Notes: generated by a model from the letters alone, not told the origin. A stretch of DNA of 64,000 nt from JBJYIN01 sp046237015 (GCF_046237015.1 NZ_JBJYIN010000010.1:62001-126000); one strand, 5' to 3'; counted from the first letter of the stretch, positions 51,916-61,528 are shown. Numbers and translations: made by a program.

Positions 51916-53025
51916 ATGGAAAAACAACAACCGATGGCAGGCAATGTGCTGCGTCAGCCGGCGGAAACTCGATTTGCGGATGAATTAGCGCGTCTGACGA
52001 AAGCGGACGAAAATAATCCTAAACCCCAAGGCTGGTTACGTTCACCTCGTGCCGTTCGCCAGTTTGTTTTAGGCGATGAGGCATTAGCGATTTCAGCGAA
52101 GTTTTTTGGCGACAACGCGCTGGTCGATCGTGCCATTGTGACGCTATTGGGAAAACAGGGATTGATGTTGGTTGGTGAGCCAGGAACGGCGAAATCAATG
52201 CTGTCAGAACTGTTTGCCGCAGCGATTTCGGGAGATTCAGGCCTCACGATCCAAGGTACGGCGGGAACGACAGAAGACCACATCAAATATTCCTGGAACT
52301 ATGCGCTGCTGCTTGCCGAAGGCCCCACGGAGCGTGCCCTTGTCGGCTCGCCGCTCTATCAGGGAATGATGCAGGGAAAAATCGTCCGCTTTGAGGAAAT
52401 CACCCGTTGTCCACCGGAAATACAGGATGTGCTGGTTTCGTTGATGTCTGAAAAACAGATGATGATCCCTGAAATGAGTGAGCGGGGGCGGGTGAATGCG
52501 AAACCCGGCTTTAATTTAATCGGGACGGCAAACTTGCGCGATCGCGGCGTCCATGAGATGTCTGCGGCGTTAAAACGGCGCTTCAATTTTGAGACTGTCA
52601 GGCCAATTCAGGATCCTGAGTTTGAAATTGAGCTGATTCAGACGCAGCTTGCGCGTGAATTGGGGGAGCTCGCCGCGCTGATCACGGTGCCACCAAGCGT
52701 CATTGAACTCCTTGTGACGACATTTCAGGAGCTCCGCTCCGGTAATACCCGTGATGGCGGCAGTATCAAGACGCCGGATGCGGTGATGTCGAGTGCAGAA
52801 GCCGTTAACATTGCCTATGCCTCCGCGCTTGAAGCGCATTATCTGGGCGACAGTAAACTGAATGCTGCTGCGATTGCGCGTCAGCTTATTGGCGTCGTGC
52901 TCAAAGATAATCCTGATGACGCGAAACGCATGCGTTACTACGTTGATAATGTGGCGCGTGAGCGTGCGAGAAACAGCGATGATTGGAAAGCGTTTTATGA
53001 TGCGTCACGCCAATTCTGGAAGTGA
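51916..53025 (+). CDS. yehL: MoxR-type AAA+ ATPase YehL
   Basis: A 369-residue AAA+ protein: Walker A GEPGTAKSM (near residues 87-95), Walker B region IVRFEEITRCPPEIQDVLVSLMSE, sensor 1 NLIGTANLRDRG, and the arginine-finger segment AALKRRFNFE. The Walker B Asp-Glu pair reads Glu-Glu (FEE), a substitution to note because MoxR/RavA proteins normally have DE. MoxR ATPases act with VWA-domain partners to remodel proteins or insert metals; a VWA gene lies two genes downstream. It follows yehI by 66 bp. Confidence 0.9.
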   Translation: MEKQQPMAGNVLRQPAETRFADELARLTKADENNPKPQGWLRSPRAVRQFVLGDEALAISAKFFGDNALVDRAIVTLLGKQGLMLVGEPGTAKSMLSELFAAAISGDSGLTIQGTAGTTEDHIKYSWNYALLLAEGPTERALVGSPLYQGMMQGKIVRFEEITRCPPEIQDVLVSLMSEKQMMIPEMSERGRVNAKPGFNLIGTANLRDRGVHEMSAALKRRFNFETVRPIQDPEFEIELIQTQLARELGELAALITVPPSVIELLVTTFQELRSGNTRDGGSIKTPDAVMSSAEAVNIAYASALEAHYLGDSKLNAAAIARQLIGVVLKDNPDDAKRMRYYVDNVARERARNSDDWKAFYDASRQFWK

Positions 53026-53067
53026 GGCCGTGGCACAACTTACTGCTTTCCATATGGGAGGTTATTG

Positions 53068-55632
53068 ATGAGTCTCCCAAATATCACGTTGCCTGCTCGT
53101 CTGGAGCAGGCGCTAGCGACACGGCTATTTTTACAGTCGCAGCAGATCTATTTTGCGCCCGTTCGCCATCATAGCCCGGCCTGTGCTTATGCGCTGTTGT
53201 CGTTGATTGAGGATATCCGTCCTGACGATATCCTGATTGAAGCGCCCGTCAGTTTTAATCATCTCTTGCCTGATTTGCTCCATCCTGACACCCGACCTCC
53301 GATTGCCGTGATGGGACAGGCCGATGTTCAATGTTGCGCGTCGGACGAGGGAGAAAGCCGACAAACTGCGACGCGTAGTGCTTTTTTCCCCTTCTGTGAC
53401 TATTCGCCAGAATGGGTTGCGCTGCGTACCGGCCAACGACATCACGCCACGTTGCGCTTTATCGACTTGCCGTGGGTTGAACAAATCGCGATTGATGAAC
53501 GTCAGGCGGATGTTAGCCAAAGTCTACAGGCGGAACGTTACCTCGCCCATAGCCAGTTTATTTCTGCGCTGGCAAAAAAATGTTATTGCCGCGATCACGA
53601 TGAAGTCTGGGAACACTTATTCGAATTACGAACGAGTGAAGCACTGGCCGACTGGTCGTCACTTTTTCATGACACGTTGATTTGGTGTGCGCTGGCGCGA
53701 CTGGATTATGAACCCCAGGTTTTGGAGGCCGAAGGATCCGCACAGCGTGAAGCCCATATGCTTGCTGCGATTATGCAGGCGCGAGCTGAAAACCCGACGG
53801 GAAAAATTCTGGTGGTAACGGGGGGATTTCATTCGTTGGCGCTAATCGAGGGGCTGTCTCATGATGGTCAGTCGCTTAATGCGTTGACTGACGCGGCGAA
53901 AAAACAGTATCAAAAACAGCTAAAGCAGGCGGAAAAAGATCAGGCATGGCTAATCCGCTATAGCTTTGACCGACTGGACGCGCTCAATGGGTATGCCTCT
54001 GGCATGCCTGCCCCGGCTTACTACCAACAAAGCTGGCAAATGCTGATGACGCAGCGGCGCGATCGGGCGGCAGAAAAAGATCTGCCGTTGCGCACGACTC
54101 AGGCATACCGTCACCACATGGTGATGCGTTTTTTGTCCGAGGTCGCCAGTATGCTCCGTACCCAATCGTTTGACGATCCACCCAGTTATATCACGGTGAA
54201 AAATGCCATGGAGCAATGTGTGCAGTTAGCCGCATTGCGTGGGCATGAAGGCCCTGGCCGTTATGATCTGCTGGATGGATTACAGAGTAGTTTTATTAAA
54301 GGCAGTATTGACGATACGCAGCGCGATCTCTGGCTTGAGATCGAAAAGACCTTTTCAGGGCATACGTTAGGGCAGATCCCAAAGGGGAGTGCGACGCCGC
54401 CACTGGTTAATGAAACCTACCAGTTAGCAAAAGGGCATCGTTTTAAACTGGATGATACGCTCGCCAAGCTGAGCCGTTTAGATATTTATCGTAATCCGCA
54501 GCACCGTGCTCGTAGCCGTTTCTTGCACCTGCTGAATTTCCTTGAGGTAGGGTTTGCCACACGAATGAGCGGCCCTGATTTTTTGAGCGGTCACAACCTC
54601 GAACTGCTTTTTGAAGAGTGGCAATACGCGTGGACGCCGTCGGTTGAAGGACGATTGATTGCGTTATCGGAGAAGGGAAGCCAACTGGAAGCGATTGCGA
54701 TCGATAAATTAGTCCATTTGGAGAAGCAATTAGAAGAGCAGGGACAAAACCGCTCGAGTAAAAATGCGGTTCAGGTATTGATTCAGGCGGCGTTATTAGG
54801 TCTACAGTCACGTTTAGCCGGATTATTTCGTCTATTACATGATGATATCCAGAATGATTTTCGGCTGAGCTCGCTCGTGGAATGTGGGCATAGTCTGATT
54901 CATTTATGGCGTGGACGTGATTTTCTTGGTCTACGCTACCAGCCTGAATTAACCCAACTGTTGCTCGAGTTGGTTCCACAAACGTTGTTTTGTTTATCGA
55001 CCATTGCGGCAGGGGATGAACCACAGCAGGAAGAACACTTCACCGCCTTGCTTGCTCTGCGTGAGTTTATTGAGTTTGTTCCTACGATCGATCCCACCAG
55101 TACCGCCAGTGGCGATTTTTACCGCCAATTGCGGCAGATTGCCCCTACGCTAAACGATGTCCCTTTATTAAAAGGGGCGGTGGATGCCTTACGCTATCTT
55201 GGTGATGAAATAGATGAATGTGCCCTGAGTGACAACCTATCGAATGCTTTTAGCCAGGGTAGCGATCCTGAGCAGGCGATTCGTTATTTTGTGGGGGTAA
55301 TGCGTACCACGCCTGAATTGATTATCAAAACGCCGCGTCTGATCGATAGGTTAAACATGTTGATTGCGCAATGGGATGATGACCGTTTTTTGCACGTGTT
55401 ACCTGACTTGCGTTTTGCCTTTAGCCAACTCACCCCGAAGCAAAATGCCGTGCTAGCGAACTACCTCGCTGAGCAATGCGGCCTCTCCGAACCGGAATTG
55501 CAACTCTGGCAAACGGATTTTACGGAACGGGAGATGTTACAGGCGATCCAGTTAAACCAAAAGCTGCAACAGCAATTGGTCGAGAACGATTTACTGTCGT
55601 GGTACGAAAATGATAAAGGGGTGGTGCGATGA
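53068..55632 (+). CDS. yehM: DUF5682 family protein, YehM type
   Basis: An 854-residue cytosolic protein. Conserved N-terminal motifs PVRHHSPACAYALLSLIEDI and DILIEAPVSFNHLLPDL (within the first 75 residues), and ILVVTGGFHSLALIEGL near residue 250, define DUF5682; the His and Glu residues could form a metal site like that of TraB/ChaN-type folds, which is inference. The C-terminal half is helical without recognised domains. GGGAGG lies 6 bases before ATG 53068. It overlaps yehP by 4 bases. Confidence 0.85.
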   Translation: MSLPNITLPARLEQALATRLFLQSQQIYFAPVRHHSPACAYALLSLIEDIRPDDILIEAPVSFNHLLPDLLHPDTRPPIAVMGQADVQCCASDEGESRQTATRSAFFPFCDYSPEWVALRTGQRHHATLRFIDLPWVEQIAIDERQADVSQSLQAERYLAHSQFISALAKKCYCRDHDEVWEHLFELRTSEALADWSSLFHDTLIWCALARLDYEPQVLEAEGSAQREAHMLAAIMQARAENPTGKILVVTGGFHSLALIEGLSHDGQSLNALTDAAKKQYQKQLKQAEKDQAWLIRYSFDRLDALNGYASGMPAPAYYQQSWQMLMTQRRDRAAEKDLPLRTTQAYRHHMVMRFLSEVASMLRTQSFDDPPSYITVKNAMEQCVQLAALRGHEGPGRYDLLDGLQSSFIKGSIDDTQRDLWLEIEKTFSGHTLGQIPKGSATPPLVNETYQLAKGHRFKLDDTLAKLSRLDIYRNPQHRARSRFLHLLNFLEVGFATRMSGPDFLSGHNLELLFEEWQYAWTPSVEGRLIALSEKGSQLEAIAIDKLVHLEKQLEEQGQNRSSKNAVQVLIQAALLGLQSRLAGLFRLLHDDIQNDFRLSSLVECGHSLIHLWRGRDFLGLRYQPELTQLLLELVPQTLFCLSTIAAGDEPQQEEHFTALLALREFIEFVPTIDPTSTASGDFYRQLRQIAPTLNDVPLLKGAVDALRYLGDEIDECALSDNLSNAFSQGSDPEQAIRYFVGVMRTTPELIIKTPRLIDRLNMLIAQWDDDRFLHVLPDLRFAFSQLTPKQNAVLANYLAEQCGLSEPELQLWQTDFTEREMLQAIQLNQKLQQQLVENDLLSWYENDKGVVR

Positions 55633-56783
55633 GCGCTCAGGACCCGCAGTCTGATGATGATAAAGAAAAAAATGGCAAACGCTGGCGATTAATCCTGGGT
55701 CACTATGCCGATGAGGCTTTAGGTAAAGCGGTGCTTGATGCGAACGATCTGAAAATTGAACGCACGCTGGATTATCTGTATCACCGTGAATATCAGCGTC
55801 GTGGGCTAAAACAGGAAGGTGGTCGCCACGGTTCTTTGGATCAGTCCCAACTGACGGCGGTGAACTGGCTGGATCAGGCGCGTAAATTATTTCCCAGCAG
55901 TACGTTTGAGCGGATGCAATCACAGGCGATTGAGCGTTATGAGATGACCAGTTTGCTCAAAGACCCGCAGGCGTTGCAAGCCATGGAACCCACGCCTGCG
56001 CTGGCGAAAGCCTTGCTGAGTTTACGTGGCCGGATGAATGAGCAAACGCGTGAAGCGGTACGCGAGATTATTCGCAAGGTGGTTGATGAGATATTACGTA
56101 CGCTGAGGCCCACCTTTACCCATACGCTGACTGGTCGGCGTAACCGATTTCGACGCTCACCGATTGCCAGTAGCCAAAATTTTGACTGGCGTGCCACGAT
56201 TGCGGCCAACCTGAAGCATTTCGATCGCGAGAAAAATCGCTTGATCATTGAAACGCCGTATTTTAATTCACGTATGCAGCGGCATATGCCGTGGGATGTC
56301 ATTTTATGCGTTGACCAAAGCGCATCGATGTCCAGTTCGGTGATGTACGCCGCGATCTGTGCCAGCATTTTGGCAACATTACCGGCGGTACGGGTCTCTT
56401 TAATTGTGTTTGATACGCAGGTGGTGGATTTATCGCATCTTGCCCACGATCCTGTTGAGGTGTTGATGACCGTTCAACTCGGTGGCGGCACGAATATTGC
56501 GCAAGCCATGCAGTATTGCGAACAGTTAGTACAAAATCCGAGGCGTACGATTGTGACCCTAATCAGTGATTTTGAAGAAGGGGGCGCGCTGAATCGTCTG
56601 CTCAGTTGTGTGCAGCGTATGCATAGCCAGCAGATCACGTTGCTGGGGCTGGCGGCGCTTGATGATGCCGCGATGCCTGTTTATGACACTGCGATTGGGC
56701 AGAAATTGGCCGATCGAGGTATGCACGTCGCGGCATTGACGCCCGAGCACTTTGCGCAATGGCTGGCGGAGGTGATGCGATGA
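55629..56783 (+). CDS. yehP: VWA-domain (MIDAS) protein YehP
   Basis: A 384-residue protein. The N-terminal half is helical (RRGLKQEGGRHGSLDQSQLTAVNWLDQARKLF); the C-terminal von Willebrand A domain begins at about residue 217 with WDVILCVDQSASMSSSVMYAA. The MIDAS residues are all visible: DxSxS (DQSAS), Thr in GGGTNIAQAM and Asp in TLISDFEEGG. VWA partners of MoxR ATPases present substrates or metals. It overlaps yehM and yehQ by 4 bases each. Confidence 0.9.
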   Translation: MSAQDPQSDDDKEKNGKRWRLILGHYADEALGKAVLDANDLKIERTLDYLYHREYQRRGLKQEGGRHGSLDQSQLTAVNWLDQARKLFPSSTFERMQSQAIERYEMTSLLKDPQALQAMEPTPALAKALLSLRGRMNEQTREAVREIIRKVVDEILRTLRPTFTHTLTGRRNRFRRSPIASSQNFDWRATIAANLKHFDREKNRLIIETPYFNSRMQRHMPWDVILCVDQSASMSSSVMYAAICASILATLPAVRVSLIVFDTQVVDLSHLAHDPVEVLMTVQLGGGTNIAQAMQYCEQLVQNPRRTIVTLISDFEEGGALNRLLSCVQRMHSQQITLLGLAALDDAAMPVYDTAIGQKLADRGMHVAALTPEHFAQWLAEVMR

Positions 56784-58873
56784 GCTGGCAATCCATCTAC
56801 CTGAATTATGATGATGATGCGCTGAGCCTTTTTGCTAACGCGGGTTTATTACGCCGGGCGAAGAAGGATCTGACCGGCGATAATGTGACGCTCGTGGAAA
56901 ATACCGGGCACGAAGGACATTTTATCAGCGATGGACAGCAGGTCGTGCTCAATGGACAAGGCATACAGGCAGCGCGATGCCATTGCCCCGCGAGCGGCTG
57001 TTGTAAACATATTCTGGCATCGGTGCTGTGGTTACAAGCCCATGCTGAGGAGGCTGTGGAGAATGACGCGGTATCCTCCGTGGACGTGGATGCGCCACCA
57101 ATAGAGGTTCCTCCCGTAGATGTGATGGCTGAAATCCTACAGCTCTCGCCTGATGCGCTGATGAAGCAAGTCGGCAAGGGACAAACGCGGCATGCTGCAC
57201 GGTTTATGCAGACATGGACGGGCGAGTCGGTCAGGACAGAATCTCTGCCCAATCAGTTGAAGATTTACCTGCCCACGCTAGAGACCCCGGTGATTTACCT
57301 GGCTGGCGCAGGCATGGCGGGTATGTTGTCGGATTTTTTGCGTGATAAGCAGCCCGCGTTACACCTCGCCGCCATTGCCTGTCTCTTTGAAAAACATCAG
57401 CGTGTCTGGCCGTGGCCATCGGATTGCCTGATTCAGGATACGAGTGAAAGGGCACTTAATGCGGATGAACACGCACTGATTACGTCACTTCATTCGTTTA
57501 TTGATGACGTGATGAATCAGGGGCTATCGCACATGAGTAAAAGCAGCGCACGACAGCTTCATTTGCTGAATATGTCTGCGCGAGCAGAAGGCTTACCCCG
57601 ACTGGCGAGCTATCTGCGCAATGTGAGTGGGCAGGTTCGTTTGTTGGCGGATAAACATTACAGTCTGGAAGAACGCGATGTCTTACTGTTTATTGCCCGT
57701 CTGTCGGCTTACTTATATCAGCTTGAACAGGCAACGCCGGCACGATTGCAGCATTTGCGTGGACAGGTGCGACGGCGCTATCAGCAACAGCCGGAATCCT
57801 TATCTCTGGTGCCATTGGGAGCGCAATGGTGGGAGACACAGAGCGGTACACGAGGTGCCACTTTTTCATTTTGGGATAGCGAAAACCAGCAATTGCTGCA
57901 TTGTACGCAAGCGCGAGCCGATCGCCATGATGTTTCGTTTGATCAGCATGGTGTGTGGCATAGCCAGTCTCTGTGGAAGCAGATTGGTGAAAGCATCATG
58001 CGAGCGCCTTTTACGTTACACCATCCCCGCTTTTCTGAGGACGGCAAATTGGCCGTAGGCGGAGAGAGTTATGCGAGCCTTGACGATAGACGATGGGATA
58101 TTGCGGCTTATGAGCAGTGTAAAGCGACAAGCGGGATTGCTGACTGGTCGCAGCTGTTTCATTATTTTGAGCAGGAAGATCATGATTATCCGCCTCCCTT
58201 GCTGCTGCATGTGCAGCGCTATGAGGCGGTGGTGTGGCATGAAGTGGATCAACGTGTGGTATGGCCCGTTTTTGATAAAGCGGATAATGCGCTGTACCTC
58301 AACCTAAACTGGGGAAAAACGCAGCGCCAACGGATAGATATGCTTGAACGCGCTACCCAGCAAGGGGTGGATATTGTTGCGGTCTTGGTACAACCCCAGC
58401 GCCGTGGGAATCAGATTGAGCTTCATCCCTATTCTCTGATGGTGAATGATGGCGGTGCCGTTATCGCTTTCTGCCTGGATTTTCAGACGATTAAAAGTAA
58501 GCCAAAAATGCCGAATTTTATTGGTCGTATTCAAGCGCTTCTTACACAGAAGAAACAAAGCAAAATAGTGAGACAGCCTGCGCCTACATTGGCACAGCGG
58601 GTTTGTCGCCCCATTCTTGATGTGTTGGATGCACAGGCTTGTACCGGACGGCGGCATTTAACGGAGATGCAACGAGAACAACTGCAAACTTGCATGAAAA
58701 TCGCCAATGAACTGGGGCTAACGCTTATCGAGCGTGCCTTGGCACACTATTTAGCGCAGCATCAACCGAAAGGCAGCCAGTTGCTGCGGGTTGTTTTTAT
58801 TTGCGACAGGCTTCAACGTCTTCAACATGAATTGCCCCTTGTGTTGCGTCAATCCTCATCGGCACCACGTTGA
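56780..58873 (+). CDS. yehQ: SWIM zinc-finger protein YehQ
   Basis: A 697-residue protein. The SWIM motif ARCHCPASGCCKHILASVLWL lies at about residues 64-84 (CxC...CxH zinc ligands), followed by an acidic Val/Pro linker and a long helical region. Near residues 345-450 there is a beta-rich segment (GTRGATFSFWDSENQQLLHCTQARADRHDV). SWIM domains bind DNA or protein. It is the last gene of the operon and starts inside the yehP stop codon; E. coli YehQ is the equivalent I recall. Confidence 0.85.
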   Translation: MSWQSIYLNYDDDALSLFANAGLLRRAKKDLTGDNVTLVENTGHEGHFISDGQQVVLNGQGIQAARCHCPASGCCKHILASVLWLQAHAEEAVENDAVSSVDVDAPPIEVPPVDVMAEILQLSPDALMKQVGKGQTRHAARFMQTWTGESVRTESLPNQLKIYLPTLETPVIYLAGAGMAGMLSDFLRDKQPALHLAAIACLFEKHQRVWPWPSDCLIQDTSERALNADEHALITSLHSFIDDVMNQGLSHMSKSSARQLHLLNMSARAEGLPRLASYLRNVSGQVRLLADKHYSLEERDVLLFIARLSAYLYQLEQATPARLQHLRGQVRRRYQQQPESLSLVPLGAQWWETQSGTRGATFSFWDSENQQLLHCTQARADRHDVSFDQHGVWHSQSLWKQIGESIMRAPFTLHHPRFSEDGKLAVGGESYASLDDRRWDIAAYEQCKATSGIADWSQLFHYFEQEDHDYPPPLLLHVQRYEAVVWHEVDQRVVWPVFDKADNALYLNLNWGKTQRQRIDMLERATQQGVDIVAVLVQPQRRGNQIELHPYSLMVNDGGAVIAFCLDFQTIKSKPKMPNFIGRIQALLTQKKQSKIVRQPAPTLAQRVCRPILDVLDAQACTGRRHLTEMQREQLQTCMKIANELGLTLIERALAHYLAQHQPKGSQLLRVVFICDRLQRLQHELPLVLRQSSSAPR

Positions 58874-59183
58874 TTTTTCGTCAGCAGACAGCGCAGCGAA
58901 AAGGGCTAGCCGGAAGTGTGTATTTCAACCTATCGGCACGAAATAAAGACAGCGTAAAAGAGAGGTAAAGCGTAGAATGTGAGCATCAAAAAATGATGCT
59001 CATGAGAGTTTTCTACTTGTTATCAGGCTGCTGATTCACACCCTCATAAAAGCACAAAAAAAACCGGCTAACGTTGGTTTTGCGCGGCATTGTCATACTT
59101 ATTCTGTACCATTGCTTCATCGTACCAGGCCTTGTCAACGCAGGGCGGTGCATCCTTTTATTTTAACGTTTGATATCAATGCT
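58874..59183. other. yehQ-sotB intergenic region
   Basis: 310 bases without a gene. A perfect 8-bp inverted repeat GAGCATCA / TGATGCTC around five As (58981-59001) could be a stem-loop ending the yeh operon or an operator. AACCGGCTAACGTTGGTT (59062-59079 region) is a weaker dyad. The sotB promoter is expected between 59080 and 59170. Confidence 0.45.
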
Positions 59184-60371
59184 ATGACCCGTTCTCCTCG
59201 CTCGACAGCATGGTTGAGAGTTGTCAGTCTCTCTCTCGCTGCTTTTATTTTTAATACCGCCGAATTTGCTCCTGTTGCTTTGCTATCTGATATTGCGGCC
59301 AGTTTTTCAATGAGCGCGGCGCAGGTTGGATTGATTATTACCATCTATGCCTGGGTCGTCGGGGTCATGTCGTTGCCCTGCATGTTGTTCTCCAGTGACA
59401 TGGAGCGGCGAGGCCTGTTGATCAAAATTTTTATTCTATTTGTTATCAGCAACATATTGTCGGGCTTGGCCTGGAACTATTGGGTTTTGGTGGCTGCTCG
59501 TATCGGCGTCGCGCTGGCACATGCGATCTTCTGGTCGATCACGGCGTCGCTAGCCGTCCGACTGGCACCGGCGGATAAAAAGGCACAGGCGCTGAGTTTG
59601 TTGGCGACCGGTACCGCTCTGGCGATGGTGTTGGGGTTGCCATTGGGGCGTCTGATTGGTCAGTATTTGGGCTGGCGTAGCACGTTTGTCATGATTGGTG
59701 TGGTGGCTGCCGCAATTATGCTAGTGATGATGAAACTGTTGCCGACATTGCCTAGTAGTAATTCTGGTTCGCTGAAAAGTTTGCCGCTATTGCTGAAGCG
59801 TCCCGCATTATTGTGCATTTACGGTTTGACCGTGATGATTGTTACCGCACATTTTACGGCTTACAGCTACATTGAGCCGTTCATTCAGAAAGTCGCGCTG
59901 CTGAGTGAGAACTTTACGACCGTGTTGCTGCTAATCTTTGGTGGTGCAGGCATTATCGGCAGTATGTTATTCAGTCGCTATAGCAGTAAGTATCCTTCTG
60001 GCTTTTTGATGACGTCATTTGCGTTTTTAACCGTATCCCTGTTGCTGCTTTTGCCGCTGTCATTTAGCGGTTGGAGCGTGTCCTTGTTGTGCGTCGTATG
60101 GGGGATCGCGATTATGGCACTGAGTCTGGCGATGCAGGTTAAAGTGCTGACGTTGGCGTCGGATGCGACGGATGTTGCCATGGCGCTTTACTCGGGGATT
60201 TACAATCTGGGTATTGGTGCGGGGGCTTTGTTAGGCAATCAGGTGATCATTCATCTGGGTTTGCCCGATATTGGTTTCATGGGCGCGGCGTTGGGATTGA
60301 TCGCACTGATTTGCTGTATTTTTACACTGAGCCGCTATGCCCGCGTGTTAAATAATACGTTGATGAACTGA
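59184..60371 (+). CDS. sotB: Sugar efflux transporter SotB (MFS)
   Basis: A 395-residue MFS protein with twelve TM helices: AAFIFNTAEFAPVALLSDIAASF (TM1), IGVALAHAIFWSITASLAVRLAP, ALSLLATGTALAMVLGLPLGR, and MQVKVLTLASDATDVAMALYSG. SotB exports arabinose, IPTG-like glycosides and other sugars and was described in soft-rot Erwinia. The start MTRSPRSTAWLRVVSL at 59184 aligns with E. coli SotB; the frame extends 24 codons upstream without similarity. Confidence 0.9.
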   Translation: MTRSPRSTAWLRVVSLSLAAFIFNTAEFAPVALLSDIAASFSMSAAQVGLIITIYAWVVGVMSLPCMLFSSDMERRGLLIKIFILFVISNILSGLAWNYWVLVAARIGVALAHAIFWSITASLAVRLAPADKKAQALSLLATGTALAMVLGLPLGRLIGQYLGWRSTFVMIGVVAAAIMLVMMKLLPTLPSSNSGSLKSLPLLLKRPALLCIYGLTVMIVTAHFTAYSYIEPFIQKVALLSENFTTVLLLIFGGAGIIGSMLFSRYSSKYPSGFLMTSFAFLTVSLLLLLPLSFSGWSVSLLCVVWGIAIMALSLAMQVKVLTLASDATDVAMALYSGIYNLGIGAGALLGNQVIIHLGLPDIGFMGAALGLIALICCIFTLSRYARVLNNTLMN

Positions 60372-60404
60372 GGTTCAACGTTTCCTGTCCTAAGTGAGGG
60401 CGTG

Positions 60405-61310
60405 ATGAATTCACATTATGCGCGTTTGGTGACGCTGGCGGCATTTAGCGCGACAACGGTTGCGGTGCTGTTGTTTGTGATGAAGATATTCGCCTGGTGG
60501 CATACTGGCTCAGTAAGCCTGCTGGCCTCGCTAGTGGATTCGTTGGTGGATATCGCCGCTTCACTGGTCAATCTGCTGGTGGTTCGCTATTCGTTGCAGC
60601 CTGCGGATCCCGAACATACTTTTGGTCACGGTAAGGCCGAATCGCTGGCGGCGTTGGCTCAAAGTATGTTTATTTCCGGTTCTGCGTTGTTCCTGATCCT
60701 GACAGGGTTGCAGCATACGCTGACACCGCAAACGCTTCGGGCACCGGAAGTCGGCATGTGGGTCACGGTTATTGCTCTACTGTCGACGCTGTTGCTGGTG
60801 TCATTCCAGCGTTGGGTGGTTAAGCGCACACACAGCCAGGCTGTGCGGGCGGATATGCTCCACTATCAGTCTGACCTCTTGATGAATGGCGCCATTCTGG
60901 TGGCCTTGGCACTCAGTTGGAAAGGGATAACGCGTGCTGATGCGTTATTTGCGCTGGGCATTGGTGCCTATATTTTGTATAGCGCCTTACGTATGGGCTA
61001 TGAGGCCGTTCAATCTTTACTCGATCGTGCTTTGCCCGATGAAGAGCGGCGCTTAATTGTGGAGATTATTGCCAATTGGCCGGGTATTCGAGGTGCTCAC
61101 GATCTGAGAACCCGCCGTTCCGGTCCAACCCGTTTCATTCAACTGCATCTGGAGATGGATGACGCCTTTCCACTGGTGCAGGCGCATCAAATCGCCGATG
61201 ACATAGAGCAGGCATTGCTCAAGCAATTTCCGGGCTCCGATATTATTATCCATCAGGATCCGGTCTCGGCTGTGCCAGCGTCACAGAAAGGACAACTCAG
61301 CGTGCGATGA
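60405..61310 (+). CDS. fieF: Fe(II)/Zn(II) cation-efflux pump FieF (YiiP)
   Basis: A 301-residue cation diffusion facilitator: metal-site motif LVDSLVDIAASL in TM2, HTFGHGKAESLAALAQ, the second site in MLHYQSDLLMNGAILVAL, and a cytoplasmic C-terminal domain with histidines (GAHDLRTRRSG and IIHQDP). ATG 60405 is preferred; a GTG one codon earlier is closer to the GAGGG site. It precedes pfkA, as in E. coli, where cpxP is on its other side. Confidence 0.94.
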   Translation: MNSHYARLVTLAAFSATTVAVLLFVMKIFAWWHTGSVSLLASLVDSLVDIAASLVNLLVVRYSLQPADPEHTFGHGKAESLAALAQSMFISGSALFLILTGLQHTLTPQTLRAPEVGMWVTVIALLSTLLLVSFQRWVVKRTHSQAVRADMLHYQSDLLMNGAILVALALSWKGITRADALFALGIGAYILYSALRMGYEAVQSLLDRALPDEERRLIVEIIANWPGIRGAHDLRTRRSGPTRFIQLHLEMDDAFPLVQAHQIADDIEQALLKQFPGSDIIIHQDPVSAVPASQKGQLSVR

Positions 61311-61362
61311 TGCGTTGTCCCCGGCGTTGTTTGTTACCAGCTTATGTTTAAAACGTGATATA

Positions 61363-61427
61363 GCATGAAAATTCATGCACAATTTAGACTGACCTGAATC
61401 AATTCAGCTACGTGTATTTGTTATAAT
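61363..61427 (+). promoter_or_regulatory. pfkA promoter region with Cra-like operator
   Basis: CTGAATCAATTCAG (61394-61407) is a near-perfect palindrome close to the Cra (FruR) consensus TGAATCGnTTCA, and lies just before a TATAAT -10 hexamer (61422-61427), in the -35 region. A second dyad GCATGAAAATTCATGC (61363-61378) lies upstream. E. coli pfkA is repressed by Cra, so the same control is likely. Confidence 0.6.
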
Positions 61428-61449
61428 ATGCTAATAAAAGATGAGTGGT

Positions 61450-61473
61450 CGCTGTCGACGTAACAAGCGACAG
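61450..61473 (+). other. Stem-loop in the pfkA 5' leader
   Basis: GCTGTCG / CGACAGC, 7 bp, in the untranslated region about 60 bases before the pfkA start. No T-run, so probably an RNA structure affecting stability or translation. Confidence 0.4.
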
Positions 61474-61528
61474 CTAATTTACGATAGAAGAATCCTGCGA
61501 AATTACATCTACAAGTCCAGAGGTTGTC

